Below, in pieces: positions 18,710 through 26,088 of a stretch of DNA of 64,000 nt. The translations under genes were made by a program, and so were the position numbers. The stretch is from the NCBI GenBank assembly GCA_963709555.1, contig CAVPWR010000007.1, positions 1 to 64,000 on the forward strand. The letters run 5' to 3'. Under the pieces are notes generated by a model that searched no databases, was not told the origin of the DNA, and saw only the letters and a list, made by a program, of their open reading frames with translations. Numbering within the stretch: the first letter of the stretch is position 1; each line of letters opens with the position of its first letter. This DNA is from Sulfurisoma sp963709555. GTDB taxonomy: Bacteria; Pseudomonadota; Gammaproteobacteria; Burkholderiales; Rhodocyclaceae.

Positions 18710-20409
18710 CAGTCGAGCTGGGTCGAGATGCGCATGGCCTCGTCGACCGTGGTGCGCCCGGCGAGCACTAGGCGCACGGCGTCGCGGCGCAGGGTGTTGC
18801 CGGCCATCTGCCGCCGCGCCACGTCCATGAAGACGTTGGGATCGCCTTCGTTGGTAGCCTCGACCACCTCGTTGGTCATTTCCAGCATCTCATAGACGCC
18901 GGTGCGGCCCGTGTAGCCCATGTTATTGCAGTGGCTGCAGCCGCGGCCCTTCATGTACTGGTGCTCGTCGACGCGGTCCTGCAGTTCGTAGCGCAGCCAT
19001 TCGTGCTCGTGCGGCGCCAGCGGGTGCGGCTCGGCGCAGTTCCCGCAGACGACGCGCACCAGGCGTTGCGCCAGCACCATGTTCACCGACAGCGCCACCA
19101 TGTAGCGCGGCACGCCCATGTCGAGCAGGCGGATCGGCGTGGACAGGGCGTCGTTGGTGTGCAGGGTGGACAGCACGAGGTGGCCGGTCATGGCGGCGCG
19201 CATGCCGATCTCGGCGGTTTCCTGGTCGCGCATTTCGCCCACCAGGATGATGTCCGGATCCTGGCGCAGGGCGGTGCGCAACACGCGCGAAAATGTGAGG
19301 TCGATCTTCTCGTGCACCTGCACCTGATTAAGGCCGGGCAGGCGGTATTCGACCGGGTCCTCGACGGTGATGATCTTCTTCTCGGGCGAGTTGAGGTCGC
19401 TCAACGCCGCGTAGAGCGTAGTCGTCTTGCCGGAGCCCGTCGGCCCGGTGACCAGGATGATGCCCGAGGGGCGATGGATGGCCGTGCGCAGGCGATCGAG
19501 AATGCGCGGCGGCATGTTGAGATGGTCGAGACTCAGGAGGCCGGTGTTCTGGTTGAGCAGGCGCATCACCACCGATTCGCCGTATTGCGTCGGCATGGTC
19601 GAGATACGGACGTCGACAGGGGCGCGCAGCTTGACGACGAAGCGGCCGTCCTGCGGCAGGCGCTTTTCCGAGATGTCCAGGCCGGACATCAGTTTCAGGC
19701 GCAGCGCCAGCGCGGTGGCGATCTTGGCGTCGGCCTCCATCTGGACGTGCAGCACGCCGTCGATGCGGAAGCGGATGCGCAGCGACTTTTCCAGCGGCTC
19801 GATGTGGATGTCGGAGGCGCGCATGCGCAGCGCCTCGTCGAACACCGTCTGCAGCAGCTTGACGACCGGGGCATCCTCGGCGCCGGCGGTCAGGCCGAGG
19901 ATGTCGCCGAGCTCGACCGGCACATCGCCGAGATCCTGCGTCAGGTCCTTGGCCAGGCCGGCGATTTCCTCGGTGCGGCGGTAGAGGCGGTCGATGGCGG
20001 CGAGCAGCTGCGACTCGGTGACGACCGCCAGATCGATGTCGCCCTTGAGCAGGCGGTTGACCTCGTCGAATACCATCAGGTCGGTCGGGTCGGCGAAGCC
20101 GACGATGTACTTGCCGTCACGCTGGTCGAGCACGATGGCGCGGAAACGGCGCGCCTGCCCCTCGGGCAGCAGCTTCACCAGTTCCGCCTTCGGCGAAAAG
20201 GTCTTGAGATCGACGAATTCGGCCTGCAGCTGCCGCGCCAGGGCCTTGGAGATGCCTTCTTCGGTGACGAGGCCGCTATCGACGATGACGCGGCCGAGCT
20301 TGCGCCCGGTGACCTTCTGTTCGGTCAGGGCGTTCGTCAGTTGTTCCTGGGTCAGCAATCCCTGCTGGATCAGCAGGTCGCCAAGGCGGATTTTCTCCGG
20401 GCGGGCCAT
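18709..20409 (-). CDS. mshE: MSHA extension ATPase MshE with c-di-GMP-binding N-domain
   Basis: A 566-residue GspE/PilB-family hexameric ATPase. Its N-terminus carries both 24-residue MshEN motifs: RLGDLLIQQGLLTQEQL...ALTEQ and KLGRVIVDSGLVTEEGI...ALARQ, which in Vibrio MshE bind c-di-GMP. The C-terminal half has Walker A GPTGSGKTT, an Asp box (VEDPVEY), Walker B DPDIILVGEMRD, a His box (STLHTNDA) and the zinc cysteines CGNC and CSHC. It powers pilus extension, so pilus output should rise with c-di-GMP. First gene of the minus-strand msh run; its promoter must lie around 20410-20480, next to trmL. Confidence 0.95.
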   Translation of the reverse strand: MARPEKIRLGDLLIQQGLLTQEQLTNALTEQKVTGRKLGRVIVDSGLVTEEGISKALARQLQAEFVDLKTFSPKAELVKLLPEGQARRFRAIVLDQRDGKYIVGFADPTDLMVFDEVNRLLKGDIDLAVVTESQLLAAIDRLYRRTEEIAGLAKDLTQDLGDVPVELGDILGLTAGAEDAPVVKLLQTVFDEALRMRASDIHIEPLEKSLRIRFRIDGVLHVQMEADAKIATALALRLKLMSGLDISEKRLPQDGRFVVKLRAPVDVRISTMPTQYGESVVMRLLNQNTGLLSLDHLNMPPRILDRLRTAIHRPSGIILVTGPTGSGKTTTLYAALSDLNSPEKKIITVEDPVEYRLPGLNQVQVHEKIDLTFSRVLRTALRQDPDIILVGEMRDQETAEIGMRAAMTGHLVLSTLHTNDALSTPIRLLDMGVPRYMVALSVNMVLAQRLVRVVCGNCAEPHPLAPHEHEWLRYELQDRVDEHQYMKGRGCSHCNNMGYTGRTGVYEMLEMTNEVVEATNEGDPNVFMDVARRQMAGNTLRRDAVRLVLAGRTTVDEAMRISTQLD

Positions 20410-20487
20410 CAGGGAATCTCCCGTATGATTTGGGCGCTATTCTCGGCTACCGGCCGCCCGCCGCGCAAGTTGAAAAGCGTGACTATC

Positions 20488-20961
20488 ATGTTCGATATCG
20501 TTCTCTACCAGCCGGAAATACCCCCGAACACGGGAAATGTCGTGCGCCTCTCGGCCAATACCGGCTGCCGCCTGCACCTGGTCGGGCCGCTCGGCTTCGA
20601 TCTTTCCGAGAAGCATCTGCGGCGCGCCGGCATGGATTACGCCGAGTTCGCCGACGTGCGGATTCATGCCGATTGGAGCGCCTGTCGTACCGCCCTGCTG
20701 GACCGCCCCATCGAACGCTGGTTTGCGCTCACGACCAAGGGCAGCCACCGTCCCGCCAGCGCCGACTTTTGCGCAGGGGATGTCCTGGTCTTCGGCCCCG
20801 AGTCGCGCGGCCTGCCGGCCGAGGTACTGGCAGAGTTCGCCGAGAGCCGGAGGCTCAGGCTGCCCATGGTTCCCGGCAGTCGCAGCGTGAACCTTTCCAA
20901 TGCGGTGGCGGTGGTGGTCTTCGAAGCCTGGCGACAACTCGATTACGCTGGCGGAATCTGA
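20488..20961 (+). CDS. trmL: tRNA (cytidine(34)-2'-O)-methyltransferase TrmL
   Basis: A 157-residue SPOUT-fold methyltransferase that modifies the wobble base of tRNA-Leu. Conserved features: N-terminal FDIVLYQPEIPPNTGNVVRL, central FGPESRGLP (SAM-binding knot loop) and C-terminal GSRSVNLSNAVAVVVFEAWRQ. Start at ATG 20488; a GTG at 20479 would add three residues. An exact copy of the intragenic motif encodes HRPASADF in a loop that varies between family members. Divergent from mshE and convergent with gpsA (1-base gap). Confidence 0.93.
   Translation: MFDIVLYQPEIPPNTGNVVRLSANTGCRLHLVGPLGFDLSEKHLRRAGMDYAEFADVRIHADWSACRTALLDRPIERWFALTTKGSHRPASADFCAGDVLVFGPESRGLPAEVLAEFAESRRLRLPMVPGSRSVNLSNAVAVVVFEAWRQLDYAGGI
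20748..20770 (+). repeat. Intragenic repeat motif, copy in trmL
   Basis: CCGTCC followed by CGCCAGCGCCGACTTTT, exact consensus, encoding HRPASADF. Confidence 0.7.
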
Positions 20962-20962
20962 G

Positions 20963-21931
20963 TTATTCGGATTTCGGGTCGCGGTTCATCAATGCGTCGA
21001 CGGCCTGGTGTGCATTGATGCGGCCATCGAGCACGGCGCAGACGGCAGCGGTGATCGGCATGTCAACAGCGATTGTCTCGGCGCGGCGGGCGACTTCGCG
21101 CGCCGTCATCACGCCCTCGGCGACATGGCCGAGTTCGCGCGTGACCGCCTCCAGCGGCCGGCCCGAGGCCAAGGCCAGGCCGACGCGGCGGTTGCGCGAG
21201 AGGTCGCCGGTGCAGGTGAGGATCAGGTCGCCCATGCCGGCCAGGCCCATGAAGGTCTCTCGTTTCGCCCCCAGCGCCACGCCGAAGCGGGTGATCTCGG
21301 CCAGCCCGCGCGTAATCAACGCGGCGCGGGCGTTCAGGCCCAGCCCGAGCCCGTCGCAGATGCCGGTGGCGATGGCCAGCACGTTCTTGACCGCGCCGCC
21401 GACCTCGGCGCCAATGATGTCGTCGTTGGCGTAGAGGCGCAGGCGCGGTCCGCGCAGTTGCTGCGCCATGTCGCGGGCGAAGTCGGCGTCACCCGAGGCC
21501 AGGGTGATCGCGGTGGGCAGGCCCTTGGCCACTTCCTCGGCGAAGCTCGGACCGGTCAGCGCACCGCAAGGCGCAGCGCCAGCCACTTCGGCGGCGACCT
21601 GATGCGGCAGCAGGCCGGTGCCGGCTTCGAGCCCCTTGCACACCCACAGCACGGGCAGGCCGGCGGTCGCCTTGAGTGTCGCGCGCAGGCCGGCGACCGG
21701 AGTGGCGATGATGGCCAGCTGCGCGCCCTGCAGGGCAGCAGCGATGTCGGATTCGATGGAGACCTCGGCGGGCAGCGCATGGCCCGGCAGAAAGCGGATG
21801 TTCTCGCCATCGGCGCGCATGGCGGCGGCATGATCGGCCTCGAAGGTCCACAGCGCGATACGGTGGCGCGGCGCGAAGGACAACGCCAGCGCAGTACCCC
21901 AGGCGCCGGCGCCGAGGATGGCAAGATTCAT
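20963..21931 (-). CDS. gpsA: Glycerol-3-phosphate dehydrogenase [NAD(P)+] GpsA
   Basis: A 322-residue cytoplasmic enzyme making sn-glycerol-3-phosphate for phospholipids. N-terminal Rossmann motif ILGAGAWGTAL, phosphate-binding CKGLEAGTG, GPSFAEEVAKGLPTA, catalytic lysine region VGGAVKNVLAIATGI and GLAGMGDLILTCTGDLSRNR are all present. Last gene of a minus-strand run with the SH3 protein, secB, grxC and the rhodanese; the secB-gpsA neighbourhood is widely conserved in proteobacteria. Confidence 0.95.
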   Translation of the reverse strand: MNLAILGAGAWGTALALSFAPRHRIALWTFEADHAAAMRADGENIRFLPGHALPAEVSIESDIAAALQGAQLAIIATPVAGLRATLKATAGLPVLWVCKGLEAGTGLLPHQVAAEVAGAAPCGALTGPSFAEEVAKGLPTAITLASGDADFARDMAQQLRGPRLRLYANDDIIGAEVGGAVKNVLAIATGICDGLGLGLNARAALITRGLAEITRFGVALGAKRETFMGLAGMGDLILTCTGDLSRNRRVGLALASGRPLEAVTRELGHVAEGVMTAREVARRAETIAVDMPITAAVCAVLDGRINAHQAVDALMNRDPKSE

Positions 21932-21938
21932 GGAGTGA

Positions 21939-22385
21939 CTACAGTCCCCAGACCTGCGCGGCCTTGACGAAGCCCTGCTGGCCGTCGCGGTGCTTCACCC
22001 TGGCCCAGCCCATGGTGGCGGAGGCAGCCGGCTCCACCAGTTCGAGCACGACATCCTGCATGGCCTCGAAGACCAGCGCGGCCTTGTCCTCGGCCTGGGC
22101 ACGCACCTGCGCGCGGTCGGCCCGCACGATCACCGTGCGCCTGTCGGAAAGCAGCCGCTTCTCGATCCACGCCAGGTCGCCCTTCTGGTCGCGCACCTTG
22201 ACCCAGCCTTCGACGGCGACGACCTGCTCGACCGGCGTGCCGCGGGCGATGGCGTAGAGCGGCTTGGCCTTCTGCGAGGGGGCGTCGTAGAGCGCCGTGG
22301 CCTCGGCCACCGAGCGATAGTCGAGCGCCAGCGCCTGGCCGGCGAGCAGGAGAAACCCGAGCAGAGCGATGGCCGAACGCATCAT
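21939..22385 (-). CDS. Exported bacterial SH3-domain protein
   Basis: A 148-residue protein with a signal peptide (MMRSAIALLGFLLLAGQALA) and two SH3-like repeats: DYRSVAEATALYDAPSQKAKP...WVKVRDQKGDLAWIEKRLL and VIVRADRAQVRAQAEDKA...WARVKHRDGQQGFVKAAQV. Such domains often bind peptidoglycan or periplasmic partners. Function not known. Lies 4 bases from secB and 7 from gpsA, so co-transcribed. Confidence 0.75.
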   Translation of the reverse strand: MMRSAIALLGFLLLAGQALALDYRSVAEATALYDAPSQKAKPLYAIARGTPVEQVVAVEGWVKVRDQKGDLAWIEKRLLSDRRTVIVRADRAQVRAQAEDKAALVFEAMQDVVLELVEPAASATMGWARVKHRDGQQGFVKAAQVWGL

Positions 22386-22389
22386 GGCC

Positions 22390-22851
22390 TTACTGGATCG
22401 GAACTTCGTGGGGAGGACGCTGCTGCTCGGCCTCGATCCGCTGGCGATAGATGCTCTCGAAATTCACCGGCGCCAGCAGCACGGGCGGGAAGCCGGCGCG
22501 GCTGACGACGTCGGAGATCGTCTCGCGGACGAAGGGGAAGAGAATGTTCGGGCAGGCCACCGCGATGATGGGCTCGATCTCTTCGTTGGGCACGCCCTGG
22601 ATGACGAAAATGCCGGCCTGGGCGGCCTCGGCCAGGAACTGGGTCTTGTCGCCGATCTTGGCGGTGACGGTGACCGTCAGCACCACTTCGAAAGTGCCCT
22701 CGCCGACACCGCTGCCGGCGGTGCCGATCTGCACTTCGATCTGCGCCGGATCGCGCTCGAGGAAGCAGTGGGGGGCGTTCGGGCTCTCCAGCGAGAGGTC
22801 CTTGACGTAGATCTTTTCGATGCTGAAGACGGGCTGCTGCTGTTCGCTCAT
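22390..22851 (-). CDS. secB: Protein-export chaperone SecB
   Basis: A 153-residue tetrameric chaperone that keeps precursors unfolded and hands them to SecA. Recognisable by FSIEKIYVKDLSLESPNAP, GTFEVVLTVTVTAKIGDKTQFL, QAGIFVIQGV and the highly conserved CPNILFPFVRETISDVVSRAGFPP (split here for length: CPNILFPFVRE then TISDVVSRAGF). Usually 150-165 residues, so full length. Sits between grxC and the SH3 gene. Confidence 0.95.
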   Translation of the reverse strand: MSEQQQPVFSIEKIYVKDLSLESPNAPHCFLERDPAQIEVQIGTAGSGVGEGTFEVVLTVTVTAKIGDKTQFLAEAAQAGIFVIQGVPNEEIEPIIAVACPNILFPFVRETISDVVSRAGFPPVLLAPVNFESIYRQRIEAEQQRPPHEVPIQ

Positions 22852-22906
22852 GATGGGAATCCGGCCGGGTTCGAGAAAGCCGGGATTCTACCGCAGCCTC
22901 AGGACG

Positions 22907-23167
22907 CTACGCGGCGAGGAGCGCGTCCAGTTTGCCCTGGTGATCGAGCTCGTGCAGGTCGTCGCAGCCGCCGACATGGAAGTCGCCGATGAAAATCTGC
23001 GGCACGGTACGGCGGCCACCGGTTTTCGCCAGCATTTCCTCGCGCCGCTCGGGCTCGAGATCGACGCGGACCTTCTCGATGTCGGTGACGCCCTTGCGGC
23101 GCAGCAGTTGCTCGGCGCGCACGCAGTAGGGGCAGACGGCGGTGGCGTACATGACGATCTTGGCCAT
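22907..23167 (-). CDS. grxC: Glutaredoxin 3 GrxC
   Basis: An 86-residue thioredoxin-fold protein with the CPYC active site (ATAVCPYCVRAE, cysteines about residues 12 and 15), cis-proline TVPQIFIGDFHVGG and glutathione-binding GGCDDLHEL. Reduces disulfides or glutathionylated proteins using glutathione. Located 12 bases after the rhodanese gene and followed by secB, a common gene order. Confidence 0.95.
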   Translation of the reverse strand: MAKIVMYATAVCPYCVRAEQLLRRKGVTDIEKVRVDLEPERREEMLAKTGGRRTVPQIFIGDFHVGGCDDLHELDHQGKLDALLAA

Positions 23168-23179
23168 GATGAATGTTCT

Positions 23180-23593
23180 TCAGTGCTTGGTGGTGACGGG
23201 CAGGTTGGCCTCGGACCAGGCGCCGATGCCGCCGGAAAGGTTGAACACCTGCTCGAAGCCTGCGCGCTTGAGCGCCCCGCAGGCCGAGGACGAACGGTTG
23301 CCGCTGGCGCAGACGACGATGACTGGCCGGGTCTTGAACTTCTCGATTTCGTGCAAGCGCTTGCCGATCTGGCCCAGCGCGATGTGGCGGGCATTGGGGA
23401 TGTGGCCGCGATCCCATTCATGGGTTTCGCGCACGTCGATCACCAGCGCATCCTCGCGGTTGAGCTTGAGCGTCGCTTCGGCCACGCTGATGTTGTTGCC
23501 GCCACCGCGCATCATCTGGGCAATCAACATGCCGCCGCTGAGGGCGGCGAGCATGACCCACATCAGGTTCTGCTGAACAAAATCCATCGTCAC
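23180..23593 (-). CDS. Membrane-anchored rhodanese-like sulfurtransferase
   Basis: A 137-residue protein with one N-terminal membrane helix (LMWVMLAALSGGMLIAQMM) and a rhodanese domain: LVIDVRETHEWDRGHIPNA and the active-site loop VVCASGNRSS, whose cysteine carries the persulfide. Similar to YibN. Start at 23593 (MTMDF), with 23587 possible. Directly follows the ArsR-family repressor with no gap, so likely its regulated partner. Confidence 0.88.
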   Translation of the reverse strand: MTMDFVQQNLMWVMLAALSGGMLIAQMMRGGGNNISVAEATLKLNREDALVIDVRETHEWDRGHIPNARHIALGQIGKRLHEIEKFKTRPVIVVCASGNRSSSACGALKRAGFEQVFNLSGGIGAWSEANLPVTTKH

Positions 23594-23923
23594 TCAACCT
23601 TTCCTTGGCGGGATGATCCCGCAAAAAACCTCGCGCATCAGACCGATCAGCTGCAGGGTGCGCTGGTCGGCGACGCGATAGTAAACCCGGTTGGCATCCT
23701 TGCGCGTGTTCAATACCCCCTTGTCGCGCAGTATTGCCAGGTGCTGCGAAATATTGCTCTGCGAAGTGCCGACCGCCTCGACGATGTCCTGGACGCAGAT
23801 CTCCTGGTCGCCGACGACGCAGAGAATCTTCAGGCGCAACGGATGCGAGATGGCCTTCAGGGCCCTCGCCGCAGTCTCCACATGCTCCTGCTGATCCTTC
23901 ATTTCCAGAATGGCGGTGTCCAT
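23594..23923 (-). CDS. ArsR-family repressor, possibly persulfide-sensing (SqrR/BigR-like)
   Basis: A 109-residue winged-helix repressor: ALKAISHPLRLKILCVVGDQ, recognition helix TSQSNISQHLAILRDKGVL, wing TRKDANRVYYRV. Start at 23923 follows GGAGATGGA. Cysteines at about 34 (KILC) and 101 (REVFC) match the positions of the redox pair in SqrR/BigR, while the ELCVC metal motif of arsenic sensors is only half present (EICVQ). With a rhodanese and glutaredoxin just downstream, sulfane-sulfur sensing is plausible; a metal role is not excluded. Divergent from gpmA. Confidence 0.8.
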   Translation of the reverse strand: MDTAILEMKDQQEHVETAARALKAISHPLRLKILCVVGDQEICVQDIVEAVGTSQSNISQHLAILRDKGVLNTRKDANRVYYRVADQRTLQLIGLMREVFCGIIPPRKG

Positions 23924-23943
23924 TCCATCTCCATGGTCTTGGA

Positions 23944-23985
23944 TGTGAATTCGAATATTATAGAATACTGTTTTTCCAAACAGAT
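23944..23985 (-). promoter_or_regulatory. Candidate promoter and operator of the ArsR-rhodanese operon
   Basis: An AT-rich island in GC-rich sequence. On the minus strand TATAAT at 23962-23957 is a good -10. A perfect inverted repeat CTGTTT-TTCC-AAACAG (23968-23983) overlaps where a -35 would lie, and the palindrome ATTCGAAT is at 23949-23956. Either could be the site the repressor binds; this is inference. Confidence 0.45.
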
Positions 23986-24034
23986 CATCCATTCGCCTTA
24001 TCATTCGCAGATAAAGCGTTATCGAAAGTTGCCC

Positions 24035-24781
24035 ATGTACAAGCTTGTATTGCTGCGCCACGGCGAATCCGCCTGGAACAAGGAAAACCGCTTCACCGGC
24101 TGGACCGATGTCGACCTCACCGACAAGGGCCTGGCCGAGGCCCACGCCGCCGGCCAACTGTTGAAGAATGAAGGCTTCGCCTTCGACGTCGCCTACACCT
24201 CGATGCTCAAGCGCGCCATCCGCACCCTGTGGATCGTGCTCGAGGAAATGGATCGCATGTGGCTGCCGATCGAGCATTCCTGGCGCCTCAACGAACGCCA
24301 CTACGGCGCGCTGCAGGGTCTCAACAAGTCCGAGACCGCCGCCAAGTTCGGCGAGGACCAGGTCAAGATCTGGCGCCGCGCCTACGATACGCCGCCGCCC
24401 GCGCTCGAGAACGGCGATCCGCGCCTCGAGGTCGGCAACCCGCGTTACGCGGAGCTCTCCGCCGCCGATTTCCCCCACACCGAGTGCCTCAAGGACACGG
24501 TCGCGCGCTTTCTGCCGTACTGGCACGGCACCATCGCGCCCATGGTCAAGTCGGGCAAGAGCGTCGTCATCGCGGCACACGGCAACAGCCTGCGCGCCCT
24601 GATCAAGTACCTGGACAACGTGTCGGATGCCGACATCGTCAATCTCAACGTTCCGACCGGCCAGCCGCTGGTCTATGAGCTCGACGCCGACCTCAAGCCG
24701 ATCAAGAGTTACTACCTCGGCGACCAGGAAGCGATCAAGGCCGCCATGGAAGCCGTGGCCAACCAGGGCAAAGCCAAGTAG
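24035..24781 (+). CDS. gpmA: 2,3-bisphosphoglycerate-dependent phosphoglycerate mutase GpmA
   Basis: A 248-residue glycolytic enzyme interconverting 3- and 2-phosphoglycerate. Phosphohistidine motif LVLLRHGESAWNKENRFTGW (His about residue 9), NERHYGALQGLNK, and second catalytic histidine in IAAHGNSLRALIKYLD. Full length for the dPGM class. Divergent from the ArsR-family gene; its stop overlaps the GTG start of the next gene by one base. Confidence 0.96.
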   Translation: MYKLVLLRHGESAWNKENRFTGWTDVDLTDKGLAEAHAAGQLLKNEGFAFDVAYTSMLKRAIRTLWIVLEEMDRMWLPIEHSWRLNERHYGALQGLNKSETAAKFGEDQVKIWRRAYDTPPPALENGDPRLEVGNPRYAELSAADFPHTECLKDTVARFLPYWHGTIAPMVKSGKSVVIAAHGNSLRALIKYLDNVSDADIVNLNVPTGQPLVYELDADLKPIKSYYLGDQEAIKAAMEAVANQGKAK

Positions 24782-26037
24782 TGAGAATGTGGCTGCTGTT
24801 GCTGGCCCTGCTGCCGGCAGCGGCGGCCACGGCCGCAAGTCCAGCAGAATCCCCGGCCGCCAAACGCGCGGAGAAACAGGTCGAACTCAAGGAAGTCCGC
24901 GAGCGCATCGACGACCTGCGCAAGGAACTGGCGAAGAGCGAAGGCTCGCGCAGTTCCGCTACCGACCAGCTGCGCGAGGTCGAGTCGGCCATTTCCACCG
25001 CCAACCGCCGCCTCAAGGAGCTCGGCGACAGCCGCGCCGAAACTCAGGCCGAACTGGCCGGACTCGAATCCCAGCAACAACGCCTCAACCAGCAGACCGC
25101 CAGCCAGCAGGCCCAGCTCGCCCGCCTGCTGCGCCAGCAGCACCATGCCGACACCGGCGGGAGCGCCGGCGGCGGCGACGCGCTGCAAACCCTGCTCGCC
25201 GGCCGCGACCCCAACCTGGCGGCGCGTGACTGGCATTTCCTGACCCTGCTGTCGCGCGCCAAGGCCGATCTGATCCGCAATCTCGCCGCGGCGGCGGCCG
25301 AGAAGCGGCAACTGGCCGAGGAGGCCCGGGCCAAGGCGGAAGAAATCGCCCGCATCGAGACCCGCCAGCAGGAAGAGCGCGCCACGCTGCTGGCGAAAAG
25401 CCGCGAGCGCCAGGCCGTGCTGACCCGCATCTCCGGCCAGATCCGTGCCCAGCGCCGCGAGATCGACACCCTGCAACGCGACGAACAGCGACTCGGCAAG
25501 CTGATCGACGGCCTGGCCAAGCTGGCGGCCAGGCAGCCCAAACGCCAGCCGGCCAAGGCGCCGGCCGCCGCGCCGAAAGGCGGCGAACCCCGGGCCGCAC
25601 CGAGCGGCCCCGTGCGCGAGGCCGACACCGCGGGCGCCGGCGGCAGCTTCGCCAGCCTGCGCGGCAAGCTGAAGCTGCCGGTCCAGGGCACGCTCGCCGG
25701 CCGTTTCGGCTCCGCGCGGGCCGAGGGCGGCACCTGGAAGGGCCTGTTCATCCGCGCCGGCGAAGGCGCCGAGGTGCGCGCCGTCGCCGCCGGCCGTGTC
25801 GTCTTCGCCGACTGGCTGCGCGGCTTCGGCAACCTGCTGATCATCGACCATGACGACGGCTTCCTGTCGGTCTATGGCAACAACCAGTCGCTGCTGCACC
25901 AGCCGGGCTTCGATGCCCGCGCCGGGGAGGTCGTGGCCACCGTGGGCAACAGCGGTGGCAACCCGGAATCAGGCTTATACTTTGAACTCCGCCACCGCGG
26001 ACAGGTCTTCGACCCAATGAAGTGGGTCGCCCGATGA
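24781..26037 (+). CDS. EnvC-like murein hydrolase activator (LytM domain)
   Basis: A 418-residue exported protein. Start GTG at 24781 overlaps gpmA; ATG 24787 is an alternative. Signal peptide (MWLLLLALLPAAAATAAS), then about 220 residues of heptad-rich coiled coil (KQVELKEVRERIDDLRKEL and onward), a proline/alanine linker and a C-terminal LytM/M23 domain (GTLAGRFGSAR, LLIIDHDDGFLSVYGNN, GLYFELRHRGQ). The HxGxD zinc ligand set is incomplete, as in EnvC, which activates amidases at the septum rather than cutting peptidoglycan. The gpmA-envC-ctpA order is common in proteobacteria. Confidence 0.88.
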   Translation: MRMWLLLLALLPAAAATAASPAESPAAKRAEKQVELKEVRERIDDLRKELAKSEGSRSSATDQLREVESAISTANRRLKELGDSRAETQAELAGLESQQQRLNQQTASQQAQLARLLRQQHHADTGGSAGGGDALQTLLAGRDPNLAARDWHFLTLLSRAKADLIRNLAAAAAEKRQLAEEARAKAEEIARIETRQQEERATLLAKSRERQAVLTRISGQIRAQRREIDTLQRDEQRLGKLIDGLAKLAARQPKRQPAKAPAAAPKGGEPRAAPSGPVREADTAGAGGSFASLRGKLKLPVQGTLAGRFGSARAEGGTWKGLFIRAGEGAEVRAVAAGRVVFADWLRGFGNLLIIDHDDGFLSVYGNNQSLLHQPGFDARAGEVVATVGNSGGNPESGLYFELRHRGQVFDPMKWVAR

Positions 26038-26088
26038 CGCGGTGATCCGCCAGCCTTCCCTGTTTATCCTGTTTTCCCGGAGTCACGC

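Noticed and set aside
18931..20487. Long open frame opposite mshE leading into trmL
   Set aside because: The part upstream of trmL is a shadow of mshE; only the TrmL segment is homologous to a known family.
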